Assembly: GCA_027924585.1 (NCBI GenBank)
Contig: BSBM01000442.1
Coordinates: forward strand, 5,146,001 to 5,210,000
Source: Larix kaempferi
Taxonomy: Eukaryota > Streptophyta > Pinopsida > Pinales > Pinaceae
Reading direction: 5' to 3'
Length of the DNA stretch: 64,000 bases
Part shown: piece by piece, positions 55,092 to 64,000 of the stretch
Layout: every line of letters begins with the position of its first letter
How positions within the stretch are numbered: the stretch's first letter is position 1
Notes under the pieces: model-generated
The model's input: the letters and a program-made list of their open reading frames with translations, nothing else
Told to the model about the DNA's origin: nothing
The model's database searches: none
Program-made: the position numbers and the translations under genes

Positions 55092-56217
55092 TTCATCAAT
55101 GAATTCTACAGTCTGTAATGGGATTCTTCCTGAAATTAGAAGATGACTCTCGTTTGGAGAATTTTGCTGAAAGAAAGTCGCACTGAAAAGTGTTGTATAG
55201 TTATATTTGATTTTGTAATCCCAGTTTGTGGAAATTTGTATCCTAATTTTGTAAACTCTTACTAAAGAGATGATTCCTCATAGACAAAGGGAGGATGGAA
55301 CTTGGAGATAAGATCTGTAGGAGAGGCTGGGAATGCTCTGTTTTGATGCAAGCTTGTAGTTTCTTACAAACTGGTTATTGAATATAGTAAAGTTACTTTT
55401 CAGATCCACTTTTGTCAATTTGTCAAGTTTATTTAATGGATGTGATTTTCCTCCAAGTTATTTATCTGACATTGTTTTAACCTTTGCACTTTATTAAACA
55501 TATCAATCTACAGTTCTGGTTTATCATTACTCACGGTTTATGTGTTCATAAAGATTTTAAAGAGTTTATTCTATTAAAACCTTTTATCGATTTCTGCAAA
55601 TGATTCTTTCAGTAAGTTACAAATTGTGTTAATTTTTCGATTAACATATCAAGTTACAGATCAAGTCTTGAATGTTTAACAAACTCAATTTGTCATTAGT
55701 TGATTTTCATTAATCAATTACAACTTGAGCTAAACAAATCATCAAACCTTTTATACATTTCTGTGTAATTGATAAATGATCTGTTTATTTATATATCAAG
55801 CTGATTTGCACCTATTCCAAACATCTGCTTAGGATAGATCTAACTTAGCTTAGATTCCTTTAAGTAGATTAGTCTTTATAGAATTTTACACTTTGGTTTT
55901 CTTCATTTGAAAATTGATCCTTTGGATCAATACCTATCAACTCTTAGAGTGCCAGCGGAAGCCGAATATCCATGGAAAATTACTACACCAAACAGGCTGA
56001 GGATAGAACTATCCTTGCGTAGGGCCTTTCGAAGCCTTTTAGTCTGGGTTTTCACCCTCTGTTGAGAGCTTAGGAACCTCATTCCAGCACTATGCATACC
56101 ATACACATCTGACATCTCAACAAATGCTGCTAGAAGGAGGGACAAATGTAAGCTATGCCTAAATAGAATACTCAGAAACCTCCTCCAACAAGAATACCAA
56201 TTGTCACCCGTAGTCAC
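55092..56217 (+). other. Gypsy 2 5' non-coding region
   Basis: LTR interior or leader. AT-rich with no gene; the minus-strand 120-codon frame at 55,927-56,289 is antisense to the gag leader and unsupported. No convincing tRNA-complementary PBS was found. Confidence 0.45.
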
Positions 56218-57775
56218 ATGCAAGCATCCACTTCTGTTGAGCAACCAGTGCAGCATCCTAATACTATCCCTGCTACCCCTACAGCTCACCGAGATCCTAG
56301 AACAAGAAAAGTTATTATCATATCACTCACCTGAGGACCTATCTTAATTGAAGAAATACTTAAAAGTTCTAATGATAGTGTAGCCAGGTTACAGCAAAGG
56401 CTCTCTATAGAGAGAAATAAAGGATTAGCAACAATTCACCAAGAAAATACTAATCCACATGAAAACATTCAAGATAATCAAGATAATCAAAACTCAGTCG
56501 AATAGAATACCGAACAAAACAATTCATCAAACCAACAGCAACCCCCTGAGTTTGTTTGATCTTGATTTATTATTCGTTGAAACAGAGCAAGTTTCATAAA
56601 CAATCCCTTCAGGTGGACCACCACCTTCTCCTCCTTCATCATCATCCTCTTCATCTGAGAGTGAACATTCTTCTAACTCTTCATCAGAAGAAGAGCAAGA
56701 AGAATCTATGGCTGAGGAAGGCCAAAACAGACCTTGGCTTGACCAAGATGCTGTGTGGATACTTGGGGATCAACATAGATTACCAAAAAACCCTAAGAAA
56801 TGGATTCCCAAATTCAACCCAGATGACAAGTCACCTGCATTAGATCATATCAAAACTTTCATGCAGGCTATTATAATTAGGAGTGTTATACATGAGGATG
56901 TGGTTTGCAGACTCTTCCCTTACACATTTGAAGGCAAGGCTTCCACATGGTATTTTTCCTTGGAAGCCAAAACAATAACATCATGGGATGATTTTGAAAA
57001 ATTATTTATTCAAAAGTTTGGGGATGACAAAACACCATAGGATTTAGTTTTGGAGTTATCTTCCATGAAAATGAAAGGTAAAGAAAGGGTTAAAGATTAT
57101 AACCAAAGATTTTATTACCTAAAGAACAGAATCCCTACCATTATCCTACCAGCAGAACAACTTTTAGTTTCCTATTATGAAAAGGGTCTTTCTGTTCCCA
57201 TCGCAATGTGGGTTAAAAGAGCACACAAAGATAACTTATTTGAAGCTTATGCCGAAGCCATTCACGTTGAGAAGGATATCTATTGTTTGAAGGATAATCC
57301 TGATGCTATAGAAGATCAGCCCTCTACTTGCACATCTAGGAAGAAAATTGACACTACTCCCAAACCTCCTATCCAAAGCAAATATCCCTTTGAAATGACT
57401 GACATAAAGAAATTTCTTCAGAAAATGTCAAACGAGATGGTTGATCTTAAAAAGAACAATAATGAGAATCAGAACAACAACAGAGGTTTTGTAAGGTCTC
57501 CTTTCAGGAGACCTTATCCACCTCCTCAAAATCCACCACCTCCTAATCCTAATGAAGGATTAACTTCTGAAGAGATTTATTCCATTTTAAAATCCCTTGC
57601 CACTGAATCACAAAACATCCCCGACTCTTCTGAAGACCAAACGAACCAAGATTCATAGTTACCAAAAGGAGAAGATGGAGAAGAAGACCCTCAGGTAAAT
57701 ACTATTAGCTATTTCTCTGAATTGCCAATGAATGAAGAAGAGGAAGAACTTGAGATAGTGTTTAATGTTTAGAAC
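56218..57775 (+). pseudogene. Gypsy 2 gag
   Basis: ATG at 56,218 opens MQASTSVEQPVQHPNT. After TGA/TAG stops and a frameshift near 56,550 an acidic Ser-rich run (SSSSSSSESEHSSNSSSEEE) leads to the gag core: WIPKFNPDDKSPALDHIKTF, VVCRLFPYTFEGKASTWYFS, FEKLFIQKFGDDKTP then TAG, VKDYNQRFYYLKNRIPT, LLVSYYEKGLS. The C-terminal part is Asn-, Arg- and Pro-rich (FRRPYPPPQNPPPPNPNEG). There is no CCHC zinc knuckle anywhere, unlike gypsy element 1. Gag forms the particle shell. The stops at 57,038 and 57,656 are TAG where CAG (Gln) fits. Confidence 0.82.
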
Positions 57776-58690
57776 CCTTATAACACTAGGTCCATACTAC
57801 AACCCACTCAGGATCCTTCATCTTCAACACCACCTCCCAACAAAAACAAAACTATTCCCCAAAAGGATACAGTAATTCCTGAATTGGAATATAGTTTAGT
57901 TGAAGATTTAAAAGGAGTTAAAGCAAACATCTCTTTGTTTGAACTTCTAAAGATCCATTCTATGAGGGATTCTTTACCCAAAAGCATGGTTATCAAACAA
58001 CCAAGAGAAACACAAAATAACAACTTTGACTTTTTCACTAAACCAGAAGATCAGAAATTTGGAAGCAAGAGGACACCTCCCTTCTTGGTAACTTTTGAAA
58101 TCTTCAACACGAACGTACATAATTGCATGATAGAATCTGGTGCTTCATCCAATGTGATGCCACCATTTGTCTACAGAAAACTTAATGCCACTTGGGAACC
58201 CTGTCCTACTAAAATTGTTCAACTGGATAGATCAAAAGTAAGAGTAGTAGGGAGATTGAGGAATGTGTTGTTAACTTTGTCTGTTGATCCTCGGATTCAT
58301 CAAACAATTGACATTGTTATAGCTGACATTCCTGAATCCTATGGGATGTGGTTAAGCAGAGACTGGTCAGAAAAGCTCAAGGGTTACTTTGCCACTAATT
58401 GGTCTCACTTATGGTTACCCTACAATAGACAACCAAACAAGATCAAGATTAGTAGGGAGCCATTCATGAAGCAGACTGTGACTGATCTAAATGATTCAAG
58501 TGAACCTGTCTATTATTTTAGCTCACACATTTTACATTTTACCTTTGATACCTTTTTTGGAGATTTTCTTGCTGATTTATCACCAGAGAATGCACAAAAT
58601 GAATCTCACATTGTTAATGTTACCACAGTACCATTCTCTGGAACCATTGTACACAATGTTTATAATGTCAATACTAATTTTAGGTTAGAT
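57776..58690 (+). pseudogene. Gypsy 2 protease
   Basis: In the frame 57,884-58,924, FLVTFEIFNTNVHNCMIESG then ASSNVMP forms the aspartic protease active site (family LDSGASSNVMP); the catalytic Asp is Glu here (GAA at 58,133-58,135). VRVVGRLRNVLLTLS, IVIADIPESYGMWLSRDWSE and SHLWLPYNRQPNKIKI complete the domain. Proteases of this type release gag and pol products. The Asp-to-Glu change should remove activity. It continues without a break into the first RNase H. The upstream linker (57,664-57,880) holds another TAG in place of a Gln codon. Confidence 0.82.
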
Positions 58691-59593
58691 CCCACTTCAT
58701 GGACTTTATTTTTTGATGGCTCCAAATCCAAGGATGGGGCTGGAGCAGGTTGTGTACTGATTGATCCCAAAGGAACAAAAACTATGATTGCTTGCAGGTT
58801 AGAATTTGATTGTACAAATAATGTAGCTGAATATGAAGCTCTGGTGCAAGGACTCAAAAAAGCTATTGATTTGGGCGCTCAAGTCATTGAATGTTTTGGT
58901 GATTCAGAAATAATAGTTAAGTAGGTAAGAAATAAGATACACTGTCTTTCTCCTCGCTTGACCAATTATCAGAAAATGGTAAGAGAACTCACCAGTTCCT
59001 TTTCTGCACTCAACATTAACTCGGTCCCTAGGTCACAGAACTTTGATGCTGGCCTCTTAGCAAACACTGCATCTAGGTTAATTCCCCTAGAAGGCCTGTC
59101 TCCTAAAATTTTTTCAATTGAATTGATGTACAGACCTTCCATCCCTGAAAATGTTACAAGCTGGAAAGTATTTGATGATGATCAGCAGATCTTGGATTTC
59201 CTTTCGGCTCAAGATACCTTTCAACACATGGCGATAGATGAAGCTGAACATGAAAAATATTTAGCTGATCCCTCAAATATTATCCCGAAATTAGTTATTA
59301 ATCTAGAAAACTTTTATGACCTGCGACACAAATTTAAACACAAAACCAACTGTAAGACACAAAGCTCTTCCCTGAATTATGAACTAGTCAATCTAGGCAC
59401 TGAGCAGAACCCTAGATTCGTTAACCTTGGAATTGACTGTTCTGCAGAAGAAAAAAGAGCTTTCATCATACTGTGTAAAGAATACAAGGATGCTTTTTCC
59501 TGGATTTATGACGAACTGAAAACCTTTGATACCAGAATTTTGTATCATAACATACCTATGAAGCCAGAGGTAAAACCCTACCAAAAAAACTGA
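58691..59593 (+). pseudogene. Gypsy 2 first (additional) RNase H and linker
   Basis: SWTLFFDGSKSKDGAGAG, NNVAEYEALVQGLKKAIDLG, IECFGDSEIIVK and, after TAG at 58,922, SVPRSQNFDAGLLANTASRL make a complete RNase H type I fold. The catalytic Asp (58,715), Glu (58,829), Asp (58,901) and final Asp are all present. It is closer to the archaeal/plant RNase H type used by Tat elements than to the classical gypsy RNase H. It lies between protease and RT. The following 130 residues (YELVNLGTEQNPRFVNLGID, AFSWIYDELKTFD) are the standard RT lead-in. The frame ends TGA at 59,591. Confidence 0.85.
59584..59593 (+). promoter_or_regulatory. A-AAA-AAC heptamer followed by TGA at the RNase H/RT frame junction
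   Basis: The zero-frame codons are CAA AAA AAC TGA. The heptamer AAAAAAC (59,584-59,590) is in the exact phase (xxA AAA AAC) of a canonical -1 slippery site, and the -1 frame from there enters RT at once (L-R-N-M-H-P-S-L-E-P). The alternative is loss of one A from an eight-A run, which would explain the same shift. Confidence 0.4.
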
Positions 59594-60440
59594 GAAATAT
59601 GCATCCTAGTTTGGAGCCCTCTGTCAAAAGGGAACTCGACAAGCTACTGATAGCAAGAATTATATTCCATGTCAGGCACACCCAATGGATAGAAAATCTA
59701 GTACATGTTCGTAAAAAGAATGGGGAAATCAGATTGTGTGTCGACTTCAGAAACCTAAACAGAGCCTCCGAGAAGAATAACTATCCTATTCCTCCCATGG
59801 AACAGATTCTGCAAAAGGTAGTAGGATCAGAAATGTTTTCTCTCATGGATGGTTTTTCAAGTTACAACCAAGTCATGGTTGCTCCTGATGACCAACTCAA
59901 AACAACCTTCAAAACCCTATGGGGTACCTTCGCCTACAGGAAAATGCCCTTTGGACTGATAAACGCAGGGGCCACATTTCAAAGAGCTATAGGCATAGCT
60001 TTCAGAGGTTTAATGCATAATTTCGTCGTAGTGTATCTACATGACATTACTATATATTCCAAGAAATGACATGAACACTTATCTGCTTTGAAACAGGTTT
60101 TTGAACGTTGCAGGAGATACGAAATATCATTGAACCCCAAGAAGTCTATATTTGTAGTGATGGAAGGTAAGCTTATAGGTTTCATCATTTCCAAAGAAGG
60201 TATGATCATAGATCCTGAACGCACTAATGCTATTTCAAAAATCAATTTGATTGGCTCGCGCAAAGCCATGTAGTCATTCCTTGGGAAGATCAATTTTGTG
60301 TGCAGGTTTGTACCCAATTTTGCACAAATTGTTAATCCTTTACAACAATTAGTTAAGAAAGATGTACAGCTCAGTTGGTCATAGGAACAGAAAGATGCGT
60401 TTGTTGAAATCCGCAGACCTATTGCAGAAGCCCCTGCTCT
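59590..60440 (+). pseudogene. Gypsy 2 reverse transcriptase
   Basis: Order: HPSLEPSVKRELDKLLIARI, VRKKNGEIRLCVDFRNLNRA, YPIPPMEQILQKVVGSEMFS, LMDGFSSYNQVMVAPDDQ (first catalytic Asp at 59,848), KMPFGLINAGATFQRA, VVVYLHDITIYSKK. The YxDD box at 60,034-60,045 reads YLHD, so one catalytic Asp is His and polymerase activity should be lost. After TGA at 60,067 the thumb region continues (LNPKKSIFVVMEGKLIGFII, FLGKINFVCRFVPNFAQIVN) with TAG codons at 60,271 and 60,381. Confidence 0.9.
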
Positions 60441-60441
60441 C

Positions 60442-60850
60442 ATGTCCCCTGATTTTAACAAAAAAATTATTTTATATACTTTCGCTACTGATTTTTCTTA
60501 TGCAGCTGTTTTGACACAGAAGCACGACAGTGATACAGAAATCCCAATTTCCTTCATGACCTCGACATTCAAAGGGCTGAACCTAATTACTCCCAGGTTG
60601 ATAAGCAGTCTTATGCAGTGTACAAGTCTGTGAAACATTACAGGCCCTACTTGTTGAAACCTAAAACAAAGGTAATTGTGCCATATACAACCATAAGAAA
60701 CGTGTTGATCCAGAAAGAACTAGGTGAAAAAAGGGCCCATTGGATGACTGCTTTGCATGAATACGATCTGGAAATTAGGCCAGCGAAAATTGTGAAAGAG
60801 CAAGGTCTATTCCTACTTACTGCTCAATCGAATGACCCAGTACAGCAGCA
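60442..60850 (+). pseudogene. Gypsy 2 second (classical) RNase H
   Basis: After RT: KIILYTFATDFSYAAVLTQK, IPISFMTSTFKGLNL, then a one-base deletion near 60,590 and YSQVDKQSYAVYKSVKHYRP, YLLKPKTKVIVPYTTIRNVL, AHWMTALHEYDLEIRPAK. This is the ordinary gypsy RNase H position. Catalytic boxes are weak (only the Asp of ATD is clear), which fits Tat elements, where the native RNase H decays and an extra one takes over (family knowledge). Confidence 0.8.
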
Positions 60851-62177
60851 GACTGAGTGGGAGCAGGAGGAAGAACTTCCTATAGGTTTTGTTAATGCAA
60901 TAGACACTCCGACATCTGAATGGCATGACCATATCAGGTTTTTTCTAAACCATGGGTTTTCCCCCGAAACTTTAGAATTCAAGAAAGGAAGAGCCTTAAG
61001 GCTGAAGTATGATCCTTATCAATTCATTAATGGAGTCCTTTTTAGAAAAAATTATGATGGAGTCTTTCTTAGATGCTTGGAGAAGAATGAAACTGATGAC
61101 ATCATTTTTCAATTTCATGCAGGACCTGTTGGAGGCCACTTTGCAGGTGAGACCACAACACACAAGATTATCAGGGTAGGATATTATTGGCCCACTCTGT
61201 TTAAAGATGCTTATGCCTATGTCAGGAGGTGTGAACCATGTCAAAAGTGTGTAGGGAAGTTCAATAAACCTGCTTTTCCTCTGCAACCAATAACAATTCA
61301 GTTCTCATTTCAGCAGTGGGGATTGGACTTTGTTGGTCCTATTAATCCTACCTCCTCCCTTCACCACATGTATATTCTCACAGCAACTGACTACTTTACC
61401 ATATGGGTAGAGGCAGTTCCCCTTAAGCAGTGTAACACAAACCAAGTAATCTCTTTCCTTAACAGTCAGATAGTTACAAGGTTTGGTTCCCCTGAGTATC
61501 TTGTTTTTGATAATGCATCTTATTTTTCCTCGATTGACTTGACACAATATGCCCTTGAAAGAGGGATTAAACTAAAATTTTCTGCCAATTATTACCCACA
61601 GGGTAATGGGATTGTTGAATCTTCTAACAAGAACCTGATAAATATCCTCAAGAAGATAGTAGCCACTTATCACAGGGATTGGCACACACAGCTCTATAAT
61701 GCTCTTTGGGAAGATCAAATCACCCCGAAGGAAGCTATTGGGAATTCTCCCTACTATTTGGTCTATGGCAAAGAGGCCATTCTTCCATCCAACCTTACCA
61801 TTCCATCACTACAATTATCCCAATCTATTGAAGAGGATAATTCCTCTCCTCTCCAGCATAGGATTGATACTTTCGTTAAGCTGGAGGAAGATAGAGAGGT
61901 GGCTAAAAATAAGTTATATCATCATCAACAAATGGTTAAGAGATGGTTTGATGAAAAATCCTCTTCTAATAGGGAATTCTCAGTGGGAGATTTGGTGCTG
62001 AGATGGGATAAACAACACAAGGATAAAAACCAGTACGCCAAATTCCAACGCCTTTGGCTTGGGCCTTTCATTATTAAAGAAAAGATTGGCCCCAGTACAG
62101 TTCGGTTACAGACATTGGAAGGGGTCATTGACACCTATCCAGTGAATGTTTCACTGCTTAAAAGTTATTTTGTCTGA
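60851..62177 (+). pseudogene. Gypsy 2 integrase
   Basis: One open frame runs to the TGA at 62,175. The HHCC zinc domain: FHAGPVGGHFAGETTTHK (first His at 61,116) and VRRCEPCQKC. The catalytic core: Asp in WGLDFVGPI (61,326), Asp in LVFDNASYF (61,509) and Glu in GIVESSNKNL (61,617), with 35 residues between the last two (D,D-35-E). The C-terminal GPF module: GDLVLRWDKQHKD then FQRLWLGPFIIKEK, ending VNVSLLKSYFV. Integrase joins element DNA to the chromosome. All catalytic residues survive; it is the best-kept domain of this element. The frame also carries the end of the second RNase H. Confidence 0.92.
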
Positions 62178-63524
62178 ACAGTCTGATGCACTTTGTACAT
62201 AAAGTTTGGTGTTTTGCATTTTCTTTGTTTTGAATGATTTTTCTTTTATTTTGATTTTTCCTTTAAATAAACCCTGTACATTTGGTTATGGTTGGTGGTC
62301 AGTTTGTCTCAAAGCTAATCCGAGCTGAAGTTATCAGATTGTCTGTCAATCTTAGTTTTCTCAACCTATGTTAGAATTTGTTTTACAAGGAATAGATGAT
62401 CATTAGTTGCATAACTTTGATTGATACCTTTCCACCGTGGTCATTATCTTATACATGCTACATTTGTTTAATTGAGATTGTGGAAAATGACTGACTGATG
62501 TCTTATGTTTCACATTTGTAATACAACATATCTCAATAACCTGGAAAACCTTTATCTGCTCTAGATCCTATCACAGTCACCTTGAAAAATAACTTCATTT
62601 AATAATTGTGGATTGCGGGATGGTGGGTCTTGTTTCAAGCCATCCCATTAGGTTCATAGATGTGAGTGGAATGACATATTCACACAAAGCCACCAAACTT
62701 GGAAGATGGATTTCAGTTTACTGAAAGATGGAAGATCCTATTACAGGTTGGTCCATTCATGATTTGCAATACATCAGTGAGTAACGCCACTATTGTATGG
62801 TTACCAAGCCATGGTGGTGTCCTACAGTTCGCACCTTAATAAACAATCTATTTTATTTTCTTTATAAGACAATGTTGTACATAAGGATAGGGGGGTCTTA
62901 TTACAAGCCATCCCTGCCATGATCATGGGTTTGATTCTGGACTGAAATTATCATAATATGGTCATCAAGCCATGATAGTTTCTTTTAGTATCATAGCTGG
63001 AAGACAAGGAGTCTCTTACTGAGCTAGCTTGTTCAGTTTCTGGGTCAGGTTTGTGAATGGCATTTCTAAAATCTGATCACCAAGTCATGGCAGTGGTCTT
63101 ATGACCAACAATGTCTTATGTTCAGCTTTCTATTTTCAAAAAAAAAAAAAGGAAAAAAAAAAGAAAGGACAAAAGAAAAATAATAAAATTATGTGAATAA
63201 GGTAGTTAATAAATCAAGGTGATTTATGATTTGGATATCCAGAGTATTATGAAGCTTACCCCCAGGTTCATCTAAAGTTGTCTTCCTGTGAATCACATAT
63301 TGACAAAAGCTTTCCCGTTGTTTCCTAAATCTCCTTATCAGATTTGCATTATCTTCAATATGATCAAGGATGGGAATATATCAATCTTTTGCTAATACTG
63401 CATGTTGATTGTATCTCGTAAACATCTTCTAAATATTTCAGGTTAGAAATTAGTAGGTTGACGTGCTTTCTTTGACTGAAGTTTTGTCGCAGAGATAACT
63501 GGTTCATCCCAGCCAATCGCCATT
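62178..63524 (+). repeat. Gypsy 2 3' untranslated region with diverged repeats
   Basis: No gene. A unit of about 120-150 bp recurs four times between 62,610 and 63,115, marked by GTCTTATTACAAGCCATCCC-like starts and TGGT(T/C)A(C/T)CAAGCCATGGT-like ends (62,790, 62,960 and 63,085). A purine-only stretch (A13GGA10GAAAGG) at 63,139-63,170 lies 350 bases before the LTR, while the bases adjacent to the LTR (CAGCCAATCGCCATT) are not purine-rich. Confidence 0.6.
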
Positions 63525-64000
63525 TGTTGTAGGTACAACAAATCCCATGCTTCATTCTGAGCATGGGAGCCCCATTTTGTAAATATCAAGGTATTTAGGT
63601 AAGTTTTTAAATTCTGCTTTGCTATGGCATATTTCCCTTTGTTTGGATTGCTTAGCTATCATTATTATATCCTTTGAAAAATTCTAAGTTTCTAGTTGTT
63701 TTCTTGATTTGCAGAAAACCTTAGATTTTGCCCAAAAATCATTTTCTTACTGCAAATCCCGAAATCCCACAATCCCGCAATTGCGGATTGTGGGAATCGT
63801 TTATTCTTCTTTCAGGATTTCGTCAACCTGAAACCCGCAACCCAAAATTGCGGGTTGCGGGAAGACCATGTAAATATTTTGTGAGTTTTCGTTTCCGAAA
63901 CTCGAAACCCGAAATTCCGGATTTCGGGTTGCGGGAATTCATTACGCTAAGAAATTGCATTGTGTGATCCCAAAACCCGCAACCCGCAAATTGTGGATTG
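63525..64000 (+). repeat. 3' LTR of gypsy element 2 (first 476 bp)
   Basis: Begins TGTTGTAGGTACAACAAATC and matches 53,421 onward, including the intron-like segment (63,599-63,714) and the hairpin modules. Truncated by the window edge. The ORF starting 63,728 is an LTR artefact. Confidence 0.9.

Larger units (their letters stand above)
53421..64000 (+). mobile_element. Gypsy element 2: Tat-like, dual RNase H, nested insertion
   Basis: Starts TGTTGTAGGTACAACA inside the 3' LTR of gypsy element 1; its own 3' LTR starts at 63,525 and is cut by the window edge. The + strand internal order is gag (56,218), protease (about 58,070), first RNase H (58,700), RT (59,590), second RNase H (60,440) and integrase (61,080-62,177). 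An extra RNase H is a mark of the Tat lineage of plant gypsy elements (family knowledge). Here it lies before RT. Stops and lost catalytic residues make it inactive. Visible LTR parts differ by about 7-8 %. No polypurine tract abuts the 3' LTR. Confidence 0.9.

Noticed and set aside
55927-56289. 120-codon minus frame, Arg/Leu/Ser-rich
   Set aside because: Antisense to the start of gypsy 2 gag, whose + strand frame has family resemblance.
59979-60461. 160-codon minus frame opposite RT
   Set aside because: Shadow of the RT coding strand; no domain of its own.

Overview
This 64 kb window looks like intergenic DNA from a large, repeat-filled seed-plant genome, most likely a gymnosperm (inference). 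Supporting evidence: nested plant-type Ty3/gypsy and Ty1/copia LTR retrotransposons with tRNA primer-binding sites, plant L1-like LINEs with a C-terminal RNase H, a Helitron helicase relic, a plant NO VEIN-like ATPase gene fragment with a GT-AG intron, long AT-rich gaps and many microsatellites. I see no intact host gene, no bacterial or organellar features and no CRISPR.

Layout. 1-9.3 kb: old debris (268-482 tandem repeats, a 163-bp foldback at 787-949, a Helitron helicase relic, a T-rich repeat field, a gypsy pol relic), then two strand-asymmetric G/A-rich arrays (4.6-5.4 and 6.25-7.9 kb) that flank the N-terminal exons of a NO VEIN-like ATPase pseudogene. 9.3-18.7 kb: an unclassified gag-like ORF relic, a 5 kb LINE on the + strand (zinc knuckle, AP endonuclease, RT, zf-RVT, RNase H) and the 3' part of a second LINE on the - strand. 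18.7-29.3 kb: mostly unrecognised AT-rich DNA, tandem repeats and a decayed LINE ORF1. 29.3-30.5 kb: a probable copia LTR.

32.0-39.1 kb is a complete minus-strand copia-type element: two 646-bp LTRs differing at 12 positions, PBS, near-perfect TSD. It lacks gag, protease and integrase, has an internal RT deletion, and carries exon-like segments with splice sites that may come from a captured gene. 40.6-53.4 kb is gypsy element 1. It has gag, a protease-like region, four zinc knuckles and an RNase H but no visible RT or integrase, plus an antisense coding relic. Its 3' LTR is broken at 53,420 by gypsy element 2, which runs off the right edge. Gypsy 2 encodes, in order, gag, protease, an RNase H, RT, a second RNase H and integrase. 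An A-AAA-AAC heptamer followed directly by TGA lies between the first RNase H and RT.

Relative ages from LTR pairs compared by eye agree with the nesting: gypsy 1 about 14 % different, gypsy 2 about 7-8 %, copia about 1.9 %. All pol genes carry stops or lost catalytic residues, so every element here appears non-autonomous today.
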